A stretch of DNA of 64,000 nt from Mesocentrotus franciscanus (Eukaryota; Echinodermata; Echinoidea; Camarodonta; Strongylocentrotidae): the NCBI GenBank assembly GCA_037976565.1, contig CP137686.1, forward strand, positions 2,956,019 through 3,020,018, in the 5' to 3' direction. Below the pieces are notes generated by a model. The model was not told the DNA's origin and made no database searches. It saw only the letters and a list, made by a program, of their open reading frames with translations. This document shows, piece after piece, positions 1-11,904 of the stretch. How positions within the stretch are numbered: the stretch's first letter is position 1; every line of letters begins with the position of its first letter. The translations under genes and the position numbers were made by a program.

Positions 1-251
1 TTAACCCTGATATCTCTCTTCCGTGTAGTCAGGTTTTCTTAATCAGATGTTTCTGCCTTATTGAAAAATCAAATATGTAATGTTCAAATCTAACGCCAGC
101 GCCTACCTAGATAAACGGCTTATCATTTGTGCTTAAGCCCAGTTAGTGTCAATATACGATTACAGGTATAGGGACAGAGAGCGCGGATGCAATATCGGAT
201 CATTTCAGTGCCCTTAGGCTACAACTGTGGTGATGAGAACTGTTGCATGAC
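1..251 (+). other. Unit 1 leader exon (5' end cut by window edge)
   Basis: By comparison with the other units the exon starts about 6 bases before the window. It ends at a donor reading GAC|GTAAGTATG, where other copies have GAG|GTAAGT or GAG|GTGAGT, so the last exon base is changed. An ATG at 187 opens a leader ORF that continues through the predicted splice to exon 2 and stops at 1862 (78 codons). It is in a different frame from the membrane-protein ORF and overlaps its start. The exon is inferred from conservation and splice consensus, not from transcript data. Confidence 0.5.
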
Positions 252-1690
252 GTAAGTATGATTTGCATCGCACTGATATTGAGGAGGAGATGTTGGCCTA
301 AAAGAGAAATTCCAGACAATGTATAGAGAACTTGATTGTATTGGCAAGTTTAAATCTGATAAAATGGTATTGGAATGTTCCGATCATAATATGATCAATC
401 AGAAAACAGTGGCAATTATCGTCGTCAATTCTTTTAAAATATTCATCGTTATTTCATTAAATTCTTATTTATAATAACGTAGTTTCAAATATGTAGTATG
501 ACACAAGCTCATGCGACAAATGCTCCGCGGTAGGTAATTTCCTACACTAACCATATTCCTAACTTCAACCGTGGACCAATACTAGGTCTACAACTTACCT
601 TAGCGATAACCCTAAACCTAGCCTAGAACCCAATTGCAATTGCAACCCTATACTCTTTAATTAACAATAGACACAGGAGCAGCTGTCGCAGGAGCAACAT
701 TGGATCACCTTTAAAGCTTAAGCTTAAGCTTCAGCACTGTTTTATAGATCGGTTCCTGTCATCAACATCATTATCTTCATCATCATGTTCATCAGTTAGA
801 ATAGGCAAAGATTTTCTTGTTAGAAAATCACGATTTAGTCTGCCGGTGTCACGACAAACAGACTATGGCAGGAGGAGAAGCGATGGCTCAGTGGTCGAAA
901 AGTGGTCTTGTAACTAAGAGTTCCCGTGTTCGAAACCAAGTCTGTGCGCTAGTGTCCTTTTGGTAAGGCATTTACCCTTATTATCATTTCCCTAGGATAA
1001 GATCTAACGTCGTGGTTCTCCCCTGGTTGCTTACTAATAGCCATTTTCCTCCTCGCAACAAACGAAATATTCCTGCAGTCCTTAATCAATGTCAGTTGCT
1101 AATTATAAATCAAACAGTGTCTTCACTATTTTAGGTAGAGCGTTAACATTTGTTGGAGTAAATTCTATACATAATTGTTTCAGATTTATTTTACACTTTG
1201 AGTAAAAGAAAAAAATTGACAACAGAATATCTAGCATGCATAATTATTTCATTTCCATTCTAGACTGATTTAGGTTTGAGCATCGATCCTGTAGGCAACA
1301 TTTTCCGCCAAAACAAAATCATAAAGAGACGAAAAAACAAGCATAATAAGCTCGTGACTTGGCTCGAAAGAATGATCTTGTTTACCACTCATCCAAATAA
1401 TCTTTATGAATCATTATGAGGATTATGATAATGATAATATCCGCTACAGGTACTATGACGCTCATGGCGCTTCCCTTGTTACAGAAGTGCCGCCACAGTA
1501 ACTAGCGGTCAAGCATACCAAGAAGGCTTACCCCTTTACACCTGGGTGTAGAGAGGCAAAGGTAGATTATTGCCTTGCCAAAGTACATTAGTTTCAGGCA
1601 GGGATTCGAACCCGGTATCTTGTGATCTACAGTCGGGTGACTTTTCGACTAGACTGTAAAATCTTTACAGCTCTTTTTTGTATGTTTCAG
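252..1690. repeat. Unit 1 intron with two tRNA-derived SINE remnants
   Basis: The proposed intron runs from GT at 252 to the pyrimidine-rich acceptor ending TATGTTTCAG at 1690. At about 868-1100 on the plus strand lies a SINE whose tRNA-like head has an A box (TGGCTCAGTGG) and a B box (GTTCGAAACC); here the bases just after the A box are altered. Its body contains CCCCTGGTTGCTTACTAA, as in sea urchin SINEs. At about 1440-1665 a second SINE lies on the minus strand, with its tRNA-like head nearest the acceptor. Both occur at the same place in every unit, so they predate the duplications. Confidence 0.7.
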
Positions 1691-1798
1691 GATGAGTGGA
1701 GAATTCAAATTCTTCCTAACACCGCGATCAAGCACACACAGACCGTGTCATCAGCTAGTACAACGGCTCGTTATCTCTCACAAACAAGCACGTGAAGT

Positions 1799-2422
1799 AT
1801 GGATGCACACCCCCAAGATAGGGCAAGTTCGCCCAGCTACAATACTTGTTCACTTATTTTAATACGTCTTTCTTGTTTTGTGATATTTTTGGAGCATTCA
1901 ACGTAGGAATGGGAGCATTAAGAGGAGTTTTTCAAAAGAGAAAAACAAAGTCAGATCCAGATGAATGCAGGAATAGGAGTCTTAGTTATTGGAATCGTTG
2001 TTCTGATCCTAAGTAACTACTGGCGTTGCTATGTCAGAGATAAGCGTTCGGGGTCGTGGCATCCTAGTCTTGCAATAACTGGGCCTACAAATTCCAATGC
2101 CAATGCCTCAAACACCGCATCTACACCGGAAGTACAACCTCCAATTATCCATGGACCAGGTCACCTCCCGATATACGAGTACTCATATCAACAACAGGCG
2201 GGATCCATTCAACGGGTCCAAACCGGCACAAACCAGTACACACCGGCTCAACCCGCTATCATTCTTTACACACCGGAGCAAACCAATGATAACCACTTCC
2301 CAGCATCTCAATTCGCAGTCAACCAGCTCCCACCGGCTCAAACCGCTATCAACCGGTACGCTTCAGCTCCTGCTGATCAACCGCCACCATCTTATAACGA
2401 AGTAATTGGGATTTTACGTTAA
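1799..2422 (+). pseudogene. Copy 1 of two-pass PPxY membrane protein gene, frame-broken
   Basis: The start ATG at 1799 matches the intact start of copy 4, with an in-frame TGA just upstream and A at -3. Compared with copy 4, three single bases are missing, near 1888, 1923 and 1944. The first shift brings in a TAG at 1904-1906, codon 36, inside the first membrane segment. After the third deletion the original frame returns, so the second membrane segment, five decapeptide repeats and the terminal PPPSYNEV are still open from 1961 to 2422 (153 aa). Either this is a pseudogene or the small deletions are sequencing errors; long-read errors often fall in such short runs. If transcribed, it could at most give a protein starting at the internal ATG 1961 with one membrane segment. 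Confidence 0.7.
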
Positions 2423-5000
2423 ACCTTGTTAAGATATTAAGCGGTAAACCGCGGCGGTTGTTTTTTGATATAATAACGACATGAAGAATTAAGAGTGAAG
2501 AGCTTATTGTATACGCGTAGCACCTATGTTGTGAGCAGTTACCATTCATTTACACCTTTAATAAACCGCTAGTTCTCACAGCGGTTTGCCGCGTCATATC
2601 AGAACGAGCTTTTTCTTCTGTTGCTAAATTCTGATCTAACACAGAGCATGACATGGGAAAGAAATTTATAGTCAAGGCTCAAAATTGTTTAGACCTTACA
2701 GTTCTTTAACATCATTCTACCTTGTTCTTGATGAATCTTATTTCCAGCCCAACTGATTATTAAAGAAACCCTAAATATTGTAGATGACTATTCAATGATA
2801 AGTAGTAAGTAGAAGTAAGTAATCTTTCTTATAAGAAAAAATAATTAGAATTATACTCCGATTGAACATATAGCCATTTGTGTAGTCATGTATATATGTT
2901 AAGTATTCATTACATTTTAAGAAGTTCTTTAGTCTAAAGTTAGGAACAAACTGCTAAGAAGTTTTGTCATGCACTTTACATCATACGTAGTGGGATATAG
3001 AAACAAATAATCTGTTGTATCATTTTGCAAGGAAACGAAGCGAGCAAGCAAGCAAAAAAGTTTGAGTCTTTTATTCCTAAATCCGGAAGTGTTGTATCAT
3101 TTGAGGAAATGTGTTTGGTTTTGTTTTATCATTGATATAAGAAGCCCACATGCGATCCACATGCGGGTCGCTTTTGACCTGTTAATCTCAATTCAAAAAC
3201 AAAAATTAGTTCTATGATGACGTGAAACCAAAGTAAGTTTAGACATGTTTATGCTTGTATACATATTTATCCATATATGTGTTATTCTGGTCTTACATCA
3301 CCCCTCTGACAATATTGTGCCTCTAAACTGAATCAAGGGCTTTATTACAGATTGGTGCTCATAATGTTTATATCTTATACAAACTTCAATATTTATCATT
3401 AAGAACTACAGTGTGAATCACAAAAATCATGAGAATGGAAACCTAGATTCAACCTTACATGTCTTTACAATCAATACACGATTTATTTAGATATTAATAA
3501 CCTCTACTCTTGATCCAAATTTTGTATGTAATTTTAATGTTTGATATTGACATGTACTTTACACCAGAAAATTGTAAAGTTTTTTGTTAATGTAGGTATT
3601 CATATGCTTGTTTTATAATTTGTGTATTTATTACAAAAGCGACATATGATAGTCTTCAGAATTTGTAATACGACCAAAATTGACATTCTTGAACAGAATG
3701 TAAATGAAATGAAGAAGAATGAATTAAAATGAATAGTTGTTTTCGTAATGCATGTAAATTTCCCCAACGGACATTAGTAAGGGTATATATCATTTTATAA
3801 AATAAAGTGTTTATATTGATATTTATATAAATGGAGGATTGAGGCTAGAATCCATGAAAATATGAGGCGTGTAAGGCGGGTTGCCACAAAATGCCATAAC
3901 GATTATAGCGTACATGTATTTTTAAAAGATTAAGACAATCTTTTGTAACCTTCATCACGAATTCTGAAAATTATGTTGCAATAAAATTAACTTTAATCAT
4001 ATAGTTTTCGTTTTATGAGATATGTTGCCTGGTCACTGACCATACGGTCGATTATATCCCCTTGGCATGGATGACTTTTGAATGGGGTCCTTTGAGGAAA
4101 CTGCGTTAAGCAAATAAGCTATTGAAAGACAGTTAATAATGTTTCCCTTCCGCGTGGTTCATTATTATACAATATACCAAACAAATCACAAATTCGATCA
4201 TATATATCCACAAATAATATACAAAAATGATTAAACAAATTATAACCATAAATAATGGCTTAACAATGATCGCGAGTATCACGGCCAAAGACTCTGGGGC
4301 AGAAAAAACACAAAAATTACGAAATGGATCTTTCAATATATATGATATTACAGATACTAGCGATTCACAGTGAAATATGTAATCATTTTGTTTATATTGT
4401 CAGGCTGCCAACACTCTCAAAAAGTTCGCTAAAGTAGAACCATTTGTTTCGTGTATCAATTCATTTTATTTGAGATTCGTTTGATATGTGTAACTATTTT
4501 TACATTTTGATATATGATCATCCTCGGAGAAAAAGAATCTCGGTATTCAAATCGATACTTTGTTTAGAAAATTATTCTATTAAGTATTTGACCTAGCGAA
4601 GTAAAATGTCTTAACTCGTACTCAGATCACGTTTAAACAATCTACTTTAGCAAACCGACTTACTTATAAGCATTGTGAGATTGCACGTTCAATCAAAAGT
4701 AATGCGCAATTTACACGCCGCATTAAATGCAAACTAATATAATTGTGCGCAGCTTATGATGACTGTACACGAAAACCATAAGCCTGCCAATCAATACTTT
4801 CAAAATAACTGGCGGAAGTCTGCCAGGGAGCTGTCTTAAATTTAGGATAAAATACTTAACCAGAAGCATCAACTGAATAGGAAAAGTTGATTAATTATTT
4901 TATGTAAATCTAAAAAAATAAGTAGAAATTTCTGACTTAAGTGTTGAATTGAATACTGGCCTCGGTAGAGAGGAAACGGAATGAAGTGACATAAAGAATT
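2423..5000. other. Unit 1 3' flank, AT-rich, no gene seen
   Basis: This is conserved with units 3 and 4 but has no ORF kept between copies. Just after the stop, GCGGTAAACCGC and, further on, AACCGC...GCGGTT form small inverted repeats that recur in the other units. An AATAAA at 2560 is particular to this copy. The motif CGAGCAAGCAAGCAAAAAAG near 3039 is shared by the units. At 4031-4041 there is a palindromic GGTCACTGACC. Confidence 0.6.
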
Positions 5001-5023
5001 GCTTTATGCCGGTTGCACGCGAG

Positions 5024-5112
5024 GCGTCATTTGATTGACGTAAAACTGCGTCAGTGACTCGTGATGTCATTGACGCGCCATATATACAAAATTGATTGGA
5101 AACTGAACAGTA
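5024..5112 (+). promoter_or_regulatory. Unit 1 bZIP-site cluster with TATA box
   Basis: Within about 60 bp there are several CRE/AP-1-like half sites: GCGTCA, TGACGTAA, GCGTCAGTGACTC, TGATGTCA and TGACGCG. They are followed by CATATATACAAA with TATA at 5081, and a CAGTA about 28 bp further on could serve as initiator. The block is nearly identical in units 3 and 4 and absent from 2 and 5. Its target is unclear: the next array gene starts about 3.2 kb downstream, beyond its own proposed leader exon. Confidence 0.45.
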
Positions 5113-5156
5113 CGCACACATTAATTTGATTTGTTGGTGCATGAAATAATTGTCTT

Positions 5157-5540
5157 TCACAGACTTACCAGCCCAGGTAATAACGAACGTGAAATGACGC
5201 TTTGTGTGGAACGTGTATTACACATGACATTCGATTGATATGCCGGAGTTATAAGATGGCGGATAAAATGTATAGAGAGAATAGTTAAAGGGTATATTTT
5301 ACATTTATAAGATGATACACGTGGGATGGGGGAAGTGTAATCGGAGAAATATATTGAGATGGGGTAATGAAAGAAATTGAAATGGTGAGACACTAGTTTA
5401 ATATGCTGGTAAAGACAAAAGACGATGGGTATGTTGTGGTGGGGATAACTAAGCCATATGATAATCGATACTACCTGTAGGCAATGTACTGCCGCCGGGC
5501 CAAACATACATGATATAGAGGGAGACATAATAGCCAACAT
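5157..5540 (-). other. Antisense 127-codon ORF conserved in type A units (unit 1)
   Basis: An ORF of exactly 127 codons lies on the minus strand here and at the same place in units 3 and 4. The product is rich in Ile, Ser, His and Tyr and matches no domain I recognise. It is probably a chance opening opposite a conserved region. The odd point is that all three indels separating unit 4 from unit 1 in this stretch are multiples of three. Confidence 0.2.
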
Positions 5541-5997
5541 GGATTTGTACTTGTTTTATTGTACTATTTTGATTGTTTGTATGTTGATGGGTTTGTTTTG
5601 TTTTGTTTTGTTTTAGGAACTCCATTTAGTCTTCACTTTCATTTAGTTCCATATTATCCTATTTTTTAATATATGCGATCTGAAAAAGGGAAGGGACTTG
5701 GCAATAACACTTGGGATGTTTGGGGAATTAATAATACTCACAATATTCATTGGCTTTTGAGTTTTGTCAGTACTGGGAATAAAAGACTTCTAGCTTATCC
5801 ACGTTTGTATCAACACATTCAGAAACATTCGGCACCATGAACGATCTTATTGATGATAAAGATTAGATTCAGAACCAAATCAAAACCAAAATAAAAATAA
5901 AAATCAGGTATTTTGACTTATTCTCCATTCTCGATGCCGAAAAATCATGTGAATTCTCTTCATTTTCTTTCAACCTCCACCCATTTCCAAGCGTAGT

Positions 5998-6200
5998 CTC
6001 TCTCTCGCTCCCCCTCACACCTCTCTCTCTCTCTCTCTTCTCTCTCTCTCCCCTCTTTCCATCTCTTCTCTCCTTTCCCTCCTTTTTACGTCTTTCAACC
6101 ATGTCAAATGTTATCGTATGTTGGTTACTCAAAAACCCACCTCCCCTTTCCATTATCTTCCTCCCATTCTCTTTCTCCCTCTCTCTCTCTCTCTCTCTCA
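5998..6200. repeat. Unit 1 CT microsatellite pair
   Basis: Two (CT)n/(TCTC)n tracts lie around 5998-6075 and 6169-6200. They flank a short conserved segment (ACCATGTCAA... TGTTGGTTACT) that is also found between the CT tracts of units 2 and 3. CT tracts occur at the same position in units 2, 3 and 4. Confidence 0.85.
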
Positions 6201-6501
6201 TATCCCTGTCTGGAAAAGGTTTCTTACAAATAATCTAGGCGACCAAATAATATGGACAGAAATTGCTTACTTTAGCACTAATGAACGTAAATATAAAAAT
6301 TATTGATCAAATTATTTTACCTATTTCCCCCAATCATTGATATAGTAAAGCTGCATAGATTCGAAAAAATATCATATTTGCCACGTGTATACTTATATGT
6401 TCTTGGCAAAGAGTAATACATATGAATAGAAGGACCTTGAACCACAGCCTGTATATTCAATTAAATAACAAAAGCTTTATTTACATATGTATATATAATC
6501 G

Positions 6502-6540
6502 CATAAAACATGGTTTATGGTCTCCTTTACCGTCAGACTG
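6502..6540 (+). promoter_or_regulatory. Unit 2 core promoter candidate
   Basis: CATAAAAC at 6502 lies 33 bp before the A of CGTCAGACTG (6535), an initiator-like sequence kept at all four visible unit boundaries. A second TATATAA lies at 6492. The call rests on spacing and conservation only. Confidence 0.35.
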
Positions 6541-6791
6541 TTAACCCTGATATCTCTCTTCCGTGTAGTCAGAATTTGTTGGCAGATGTTTCAGCCTTTA
6601 TTGAAAAATCAAATACATAATGTTCAAATCTAACGCCAGTGCCTACCTAGATAAACGGCTTATCATTTGTGCTTTGGCCCAGTTAGGGTCAATATACGAT
6701 TTCTGGTATAGGGACTGAGAGAGCGGATGCAAGATCGGATCGTTTCACTGCATGTAGGGTGCAAGTGGGGTGATGAGATATGTTGCATGAG
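6535..6791 (+). other. Unit 2 leader exon
   Basis: It ends in GAG|GTAAGTATG, a full-consensus splice donor. An ATG at 6727 starts a leader ORF that continues through the splice to 8342 (59 codons). Its TGA overlaps the start codon region of the membrane-protein ORF (ATG at 8335). A 32-base deletion in exon 2 relative to units 1 and 4 changes its end. Confidence 0.5.
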
Positions 6792-8227
6792 GTAAGTATG
6801 ATTTGCAACGCACTGATATCGAGGAGGAGATGTTGGCCTAAAGAGAAATTCGAGACAATGTATAGGGAATTTGATTGCAAGTTAATGTCTGATAAAAATG
6901 GTATTGGACTGTTCAGATCATGGTATGATCAGTCAGAAAACAGTGGCAAATACCGTCGTCAATTTTCATAGAATATTCATCGTTATCACATTAAATTAGT
7001 ATTCATATTAGTGTAGTAACAAATATGTAGTATGACACAAGCTCATGCGACAAATGCTCCGCGGTAGGGAATTTCCTACACTAACCATATTCCTAACTTC
7101 AACAGCGGACCAACACTAGTCCTACAACGTACCCTAACGCTAACTCTAAACCTAGCCTAGAACCTAATTGCAACTGTAACTCTATACTCTTTAATTAACA
7201 AAAAGACACCGGAGCAATTGTAGCAGGAGCAACATTACATTACCTATGACGCATAAGTGCAAGCTTTAGCACTGTTTAATAGATCCGTTCCTGTCATCAA
7301 CATCATTATCTTCATCATCAGGATCATCAGTTAGAACATGCAAAGATTTTTTTGGTTAAACAATTACGTTTTAGTCTGCCGGTGTCACGACAAACAGACT
7401 ATGCCAGGAGGTGAAGCGATGGCTCAGTGGTAGAACAGCTGAACAGTGGTCTTGTCACTAAGAGTTCCTGTGTTCAAAACCAAGTCTATGCGCTAGACTA
7501 AGTGTCCTTTTGGAAAGGCATCTACCCTCATTATCAATTCCCTCGGATAAGATCTAACGTCATGGTTTTCCCCTGGTTGCTTACTAACAGGAATTTTCCA
7601 CCTCGCAAAAAAGTAATATACTTACAGTTCTTAATCAATCATATGTCAGTTGTTAAATATAAATTAAACAGTGTCTCCAAAGTTTTGGGGAGAGCGTTAA
7701 CTTTTTTGAGTAAATTCTGTACATAATCGTTTCTGAGTTATTTTACACTTTGGGTTATAGAAAACAAATTGACAACAGAATATCTGCCATGAATAGTAAT
7801 TTCATTTCCATTCTACACTTATTTAGGTTTAAGCATCGAACCTGTAGGCAATATTTTCCACCAAAACAAAATCATAAAAAAGAAGAAAGAAAACAAGCTC
7901 GAAATTATCATCATATTTTTGACCTATCATCCAAATTATTTTTATTAATCACAATGAGGATTTTGATAATGATACTATCCGCTACAGGTACTGTGACACT
8001 CATGGCGCTTACCCTTGTTACAGAAGTGCCGCCACAGTAACTAACGCTCAAGCATACCAAGTAGGCTTACCCATTTACACCTGAGTGTAAACAGGCAAAT
8101 ATAGATTATTGCCTTGACAAAGTACATTAGTTTCGGGCAGGTATTCGAGCCCGGTACCTTGTGATCTACAGTTCAGTGACTTTTCGACTAGATTGTTAAA
8201 CCTTTACAGCTCTTTTTTATATTTCAG
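6792..8227. repeat. Unit 2 intron with two SINE remnants
   Basis: The intron ends in ATTTCAG at 8227. The plus-strand SINE head (7404-7500) has the A box TGGCTCAGTGG and then a small internal duplication (GAACAGCTGAACAG), with the B box changed to GTTCAAAACC. The minus-strand SINE lies at about 7975-8200. The positions match the other units. Confidence 0.68.
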
Positions 8228-8334
8228 GATACAAAAAAAACGGCTTCTATTTCTAAAGAGTGGAGAAGTCAAGTTCTTCCTAACAGCTAGTACAACGGAT
8301 CATTATCTGCAACAAACAAGCACGTGCAATAATT

Positions 8335-8956
8335 ATGGATGAACACCACCAAGAAAGGCCATGTTCGCAGTGTCGCGTTTTTTGTTCAGTTGTTTTACGT
8401 CATATGTGTCTTCCTTGTTTCTTAATAATTTGTGGAGCAATAATCTTAGGAATAGGAGCATCGAACAAAAATGAGTTGTCAGACAAAGGTTTATTTCACA
8501 TCCAGATGAATGCAGGAATAGGAGTTGCAGTTATTGGAATCGTCATTCTGATCTGTTGTTGCACCTGCTGTTGCCATGACAGAGATAAATATCAGGGTCG
8601 TGCCATAAATGTCATAGTCTAGTCTAGCAATAATAGGACCTACAAATTCCAAAGCCAATGCCTCAAACACCGCAACTACGCCGGGCGTACAACCTCCAAT
8701 TATCCGTCGACCAGGTCGCCTCCCGACATACGAGTAATCATATCAACAACAAGCGGGATCCATTCAACAGGTCCGAACCGGTACAAACCAATACACACCG
8801 GCTCAACCCGCTATCATTCTTAACACACCGGAGCGAACCGCTGTTAACCACTTCCCAGTTGCTCGATTCGCTATCAACCAGCTCAGACCGCTAAGGCATC
8901 AACTCCTGCTGATCAACCGCAGCCATCTTATAACGAAGTAATGGGGCATGACGTTA
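8335..8956 (+). pseudogene. Copy 2 of two-pass PPxY membrane protein gene, truncated and decayed
   Basis: The ATG at 8335 opens 95 codons to 8622: an N-terminus MDEHHQERPC, two membrane segments (about residues 17-41 and 58-78), then a dense cysteine run (CCCTCCC, residues 74-80) at the inner edge. An insertion near 8600 shifts the frame and ends the protein before the proline-rich tail. The tail DNA remains to 8956, but its proper frame has a TAA at 8735 and the terminal motif reads PQPSY instead of PPPSY, so the PPxY is lost as well. Decay of the tail argues that only the short membrane part could still be made. The short protein may be palmitoylated at the cysteine cluster if expressed; that is inference. 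Confidence 0.7.
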
Positions 8957-9990
8957 AACCTTGTGAAGATATTCAGCGGTAAACCGCGGCGTGTCTATTT
9001 GATTTAATAATGACGACAAGATTAAAAGCTTTACATTTTCTTTCTCCCCCCCCCCTTTTTTTATATTTTTTATACAGAGCTTACTGTATATGCGTAGCAC
9101 CTATGTTGTGCGCAGTTGCCGTTTATTTACACCTTAAAAACCGCGGAGGTAATTCTCACGGCGAGTTGCCGCGTCATATCAGAACGAGCTTTTTCTGTTG
9201 CTAGATTCTGATCTTACACAGAGCATGAAATGGGGAAGAAGTTTAGAGTCAAGACTCAAAATTGTTTAGACCTTACAGTTTTTAACATCAGTCTACCTTG
9301 TTTGTGATAAATCTTATTTCCAGCCCAACTGATTCTCAAAGAAACCCTAAATATTGTAGATGACTATTCAATGATAAGTTACAAGAGTAGTTACGATGGA
9401 GTAAGTAATCTTTCTTTAAAAAAGTGATTAGCATTATACTCCGATTTGTACATATAGCCATTTTTGTAGACATGTATATATTTTAAGTACTCATTAAATT
9501 GTAAAAGTTCTTTTGTCTCAAGTTAGGAACACACTGCTAAGAACTTTTGTCATGCATTTCATATCATACGTAGTGGGATATAGTAACAAATAATCCGGTG
9601 TATCATTTTGCAAGGAAACGAAGCGAGCAAGCAAGCAAAAAAGTTTGAGTCTTTTATTCATAAATCCGGTATTGTATCGTATGAGAAAATGTGTTTGGTT
9701 TTGTTTTATCATTGATATAAGAAGCCCACATGCGATCCACATGCGGGTCGCATGTGACCTGTTAATCTCTTCTTTTTTAACATTTATTTAAACGCTAACG
9801 TTAAACCAAAGTAAGCTTAGACATGTTGATGCGTGCTATATTTTTATCCATATATGTGTTATTCTGGTCTTACATCATCCCTCTAAAAATACTGTATCTA
9901 TAAACTGAATCAAGGGCTTTATTACAGATTGGTGCTCATAATGTTTATGTCTTATATCAAAATCAATATTTATGATTAAGAACTACAGTG
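8957..9990. other. Unit 2 3' flank, no gene seen
   Basis: AT-rich sequence homologous to the flanks of the other units, including the GCGGTAAACCGC inverted repeat after the stop region and the AGCAAGCAAGCAAAAAAG motif near 9627. No ORF is conserved between units. Confidence 0.55.
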
Positions 9991-9999
9991 TGAATCATA

Positions 10000-10690
10000 A
10001 AAATCATTAATAAATTTAAACCTACATATATTCAACCTTACATATCTTCACAATCAATACACAATATATTTAGTTTAAGATATTAATTAATAACTTCTAA
10101 GTTTTTTTAATCTGATTCTTGATCTAAATAATATGGCTACAGACATCTGAACAGTAGTATTTTTTCACCAAATCATATTAAATTTGTCCATGTCCAAGAC
10201 TTGAATGAAATGGATGGTGAACCCTAAATTTGGTTAAGTGGTCTTCATTCCACTTAAATGTAGTCGCACGCATAATGACATTTGATTCATTCGTGATGAA
10301 AGACGATTTTGACATTTATTTGTAATTGCTTGTTTCGTTTGTTTTGAATAAAATCACACAAATCATGAAAATGGAAACCTAGATTCAACCTTACATGTCT
10401 TTCAATCAATACACGATATATTTAGTTAAAGATATTGATTAATATGCTCTAAGTTTTTTAAAATCTGATTCCTTGATCAATAAAATATGGCCACAGACAG
10501 CTGATCATATTCAATTTTTCTATGCCAAAGACTTGAATGAAATGAATGGTGAACCTTAAATTTGGTTAAGTGGTCTTCGTTTCAATTTAATGTACTCGCA
10601 TGCGTAATGACATTTAACTCATGCGTGGTTAAAGACGATTTTGACATTTATTTGTTATTGTTTGTTTCGTTTGTTTTGATTTTGTTTGTT
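10000..10690 (+). repeat. Direct duplication of about 340 bp inside unit 2
   Basis: The segment with ACAGACA...CTGA, AAGACTTGAATGAAATG and GGTGAACC...AAATTTGGTTAAGTGG occurs twice in a row (about 10000-10345 and 10350-10690). Unit 5 has a single copy (about 32470-32700), and units 1, 3 and 4 lack it. The second copy runs into a TTTGTTTCG-rich stretch. Confidence 0.75.
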
Positions 10691-11129
10691 TTGTTTCGTT
10701 TTCGGTTATTTTGTTTTCTTGTGTATGTTTCTCTGTTTTGCTATGCTTTTGTAATGGTTGGTTGTCAGTCATCCATGTCATTTTTTGGTAAGCAACCTAT
10801 AGAATCAAGACGTTTCTAGCTATCATGACATTATGTCTCCGCAATTTTACTTGTGTTTAGGATATTGGGGCTTGAATATGGGTTTTCTGTTTGTTTTTTT
10901 TACTTACGCTGTATGTTTTTATGTCGATTTTTATTGGAATATCTATATGCTAACATATCGTCAAACATTTGCTTAACCTTGGAGCTCCACTCCCTGTGGC
11001 CATTTTTTTTTTATATGATATTTGTCATTTTAATAATTTATATTTACCTGTAGTTTGCAGCAGAACATCGAAAAGTTGTTTGTTAATGTAGGTATTCAAA
11101 ATTATGCTTGTTTCATGATTTTTGTTTTC

Positions 11130-11295
11130 GTTGTCTTTCTCTCTTTCTCTTTCCATCTCATTTCTCCTTTCCCTCCTTTTCTCGTCTTCTCAACCATGTC
11201 AACTGCTCACTATGTTATTGTATGTTGGTTACAGAAAAACCCATCTCCCTTTCATTCACCGCCCCTCCCCGTTCATTTTCTTTCTCTCTCTCAAG
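11130..11295. repeat. Unit 2 CT-rich tracts
   Basis: Short CT/TTCC-rich tracts flank the conserved ACCATGTCAACTGCTCAC segment at 11195. They are shorter than in units 1, 3 and 4. The bZIP/TATA block of type A units is absent before it. Confidence 0.75.
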
Positions 11296-11610
11296 TATAT
11301 CCCTGTCTGGAAAAAAATTCTTACAAATACTCTAGCTGACTAATAAATATGTACTAAAATCGCGTACTTTAGCACTAATGAATGTGAATATAAAACTTAT
11401 TAATCAACTTAATTCCCACTACCATTGATATTAAAGCTGCATAGATATTTTTTTAATTATCATATTTGCCACATGTATACTTATTTGTCCTTGGCAAAGA
11501 GTAATACATATAAATAAATGTACCTTGAATCACAACCTGCATATTCAATAAAATAACAAAATCTACATTGAGTTTGTAAAGCTTTATTTACATAGGCCTA
11601 TATATAAAAT

Positions 11611-11651
11611 TACATGAAACATAGTTTATGATCTCCTTTATCGTCAGACTG
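11611..11651 (+). promoter_or_regulatory. Unit 3 core promoter candidate
   Basis: TATATAAAAT at 11611 lies about 33-35 bp before the A of CGTCAGACTG (11646). The CATAAAAC of the other units is changed to CATGAAAC here. Confidence 0.35.
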
Positions 11652-11904
11652 TTAACCCTGATATCTCTCTTCCGTGTAGTCAGATTTTTGGGGCAGATGT
11701 TTCAGCCTTTATTGAAAAATCAAATATGTAATGTTCAAATCTAACGCCAGCGCCTACCTAGATAAACGGCTTATCATTTGTGCTTAAGCCCAGTTAGTGT
11801 CAATATACGATTACAGGTATAGGGACAGAGAGCGCGGATGCAATATCGGATCGTTTCACTGCATATATAGGCTACAAGTGTGGTGATGAGAATTGTTGCA
11901 TGAG
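11646..11904 (+). other. Unit 3 leader exon
   Basis: It ends at GAG|GTGAGTATG. The leader ATG at 11838 gives only 10 codons, because a small insertion makes a TAG at 11868-11870. In this copy nothing overlaps the membrane-protein start. Confidence 0.5.

Noticed and set aside
868..960. tRNA-Thr-like sequence in each unit
   Set aside because: It has A and B boxes, but the acceptor and anticodon stems do not pair well and a SINE body follows, so it is a SINE head, not a tRNA gene.
2097..2405. Second open frame (about 100 codons) across the tail in copies 1, 2, 3 and 4
   Set aside because: It is the shifted frame of the 30 bp tail repeat, which lacks stops by composition; it lacks its own start context and changes freely between copies.
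4133..4336. Minus-strand ORF with hydrophobic product in units 1 and 4
   Set aside because: Not kept in frame in unit 5, AT-rich and without initiation or splice support.
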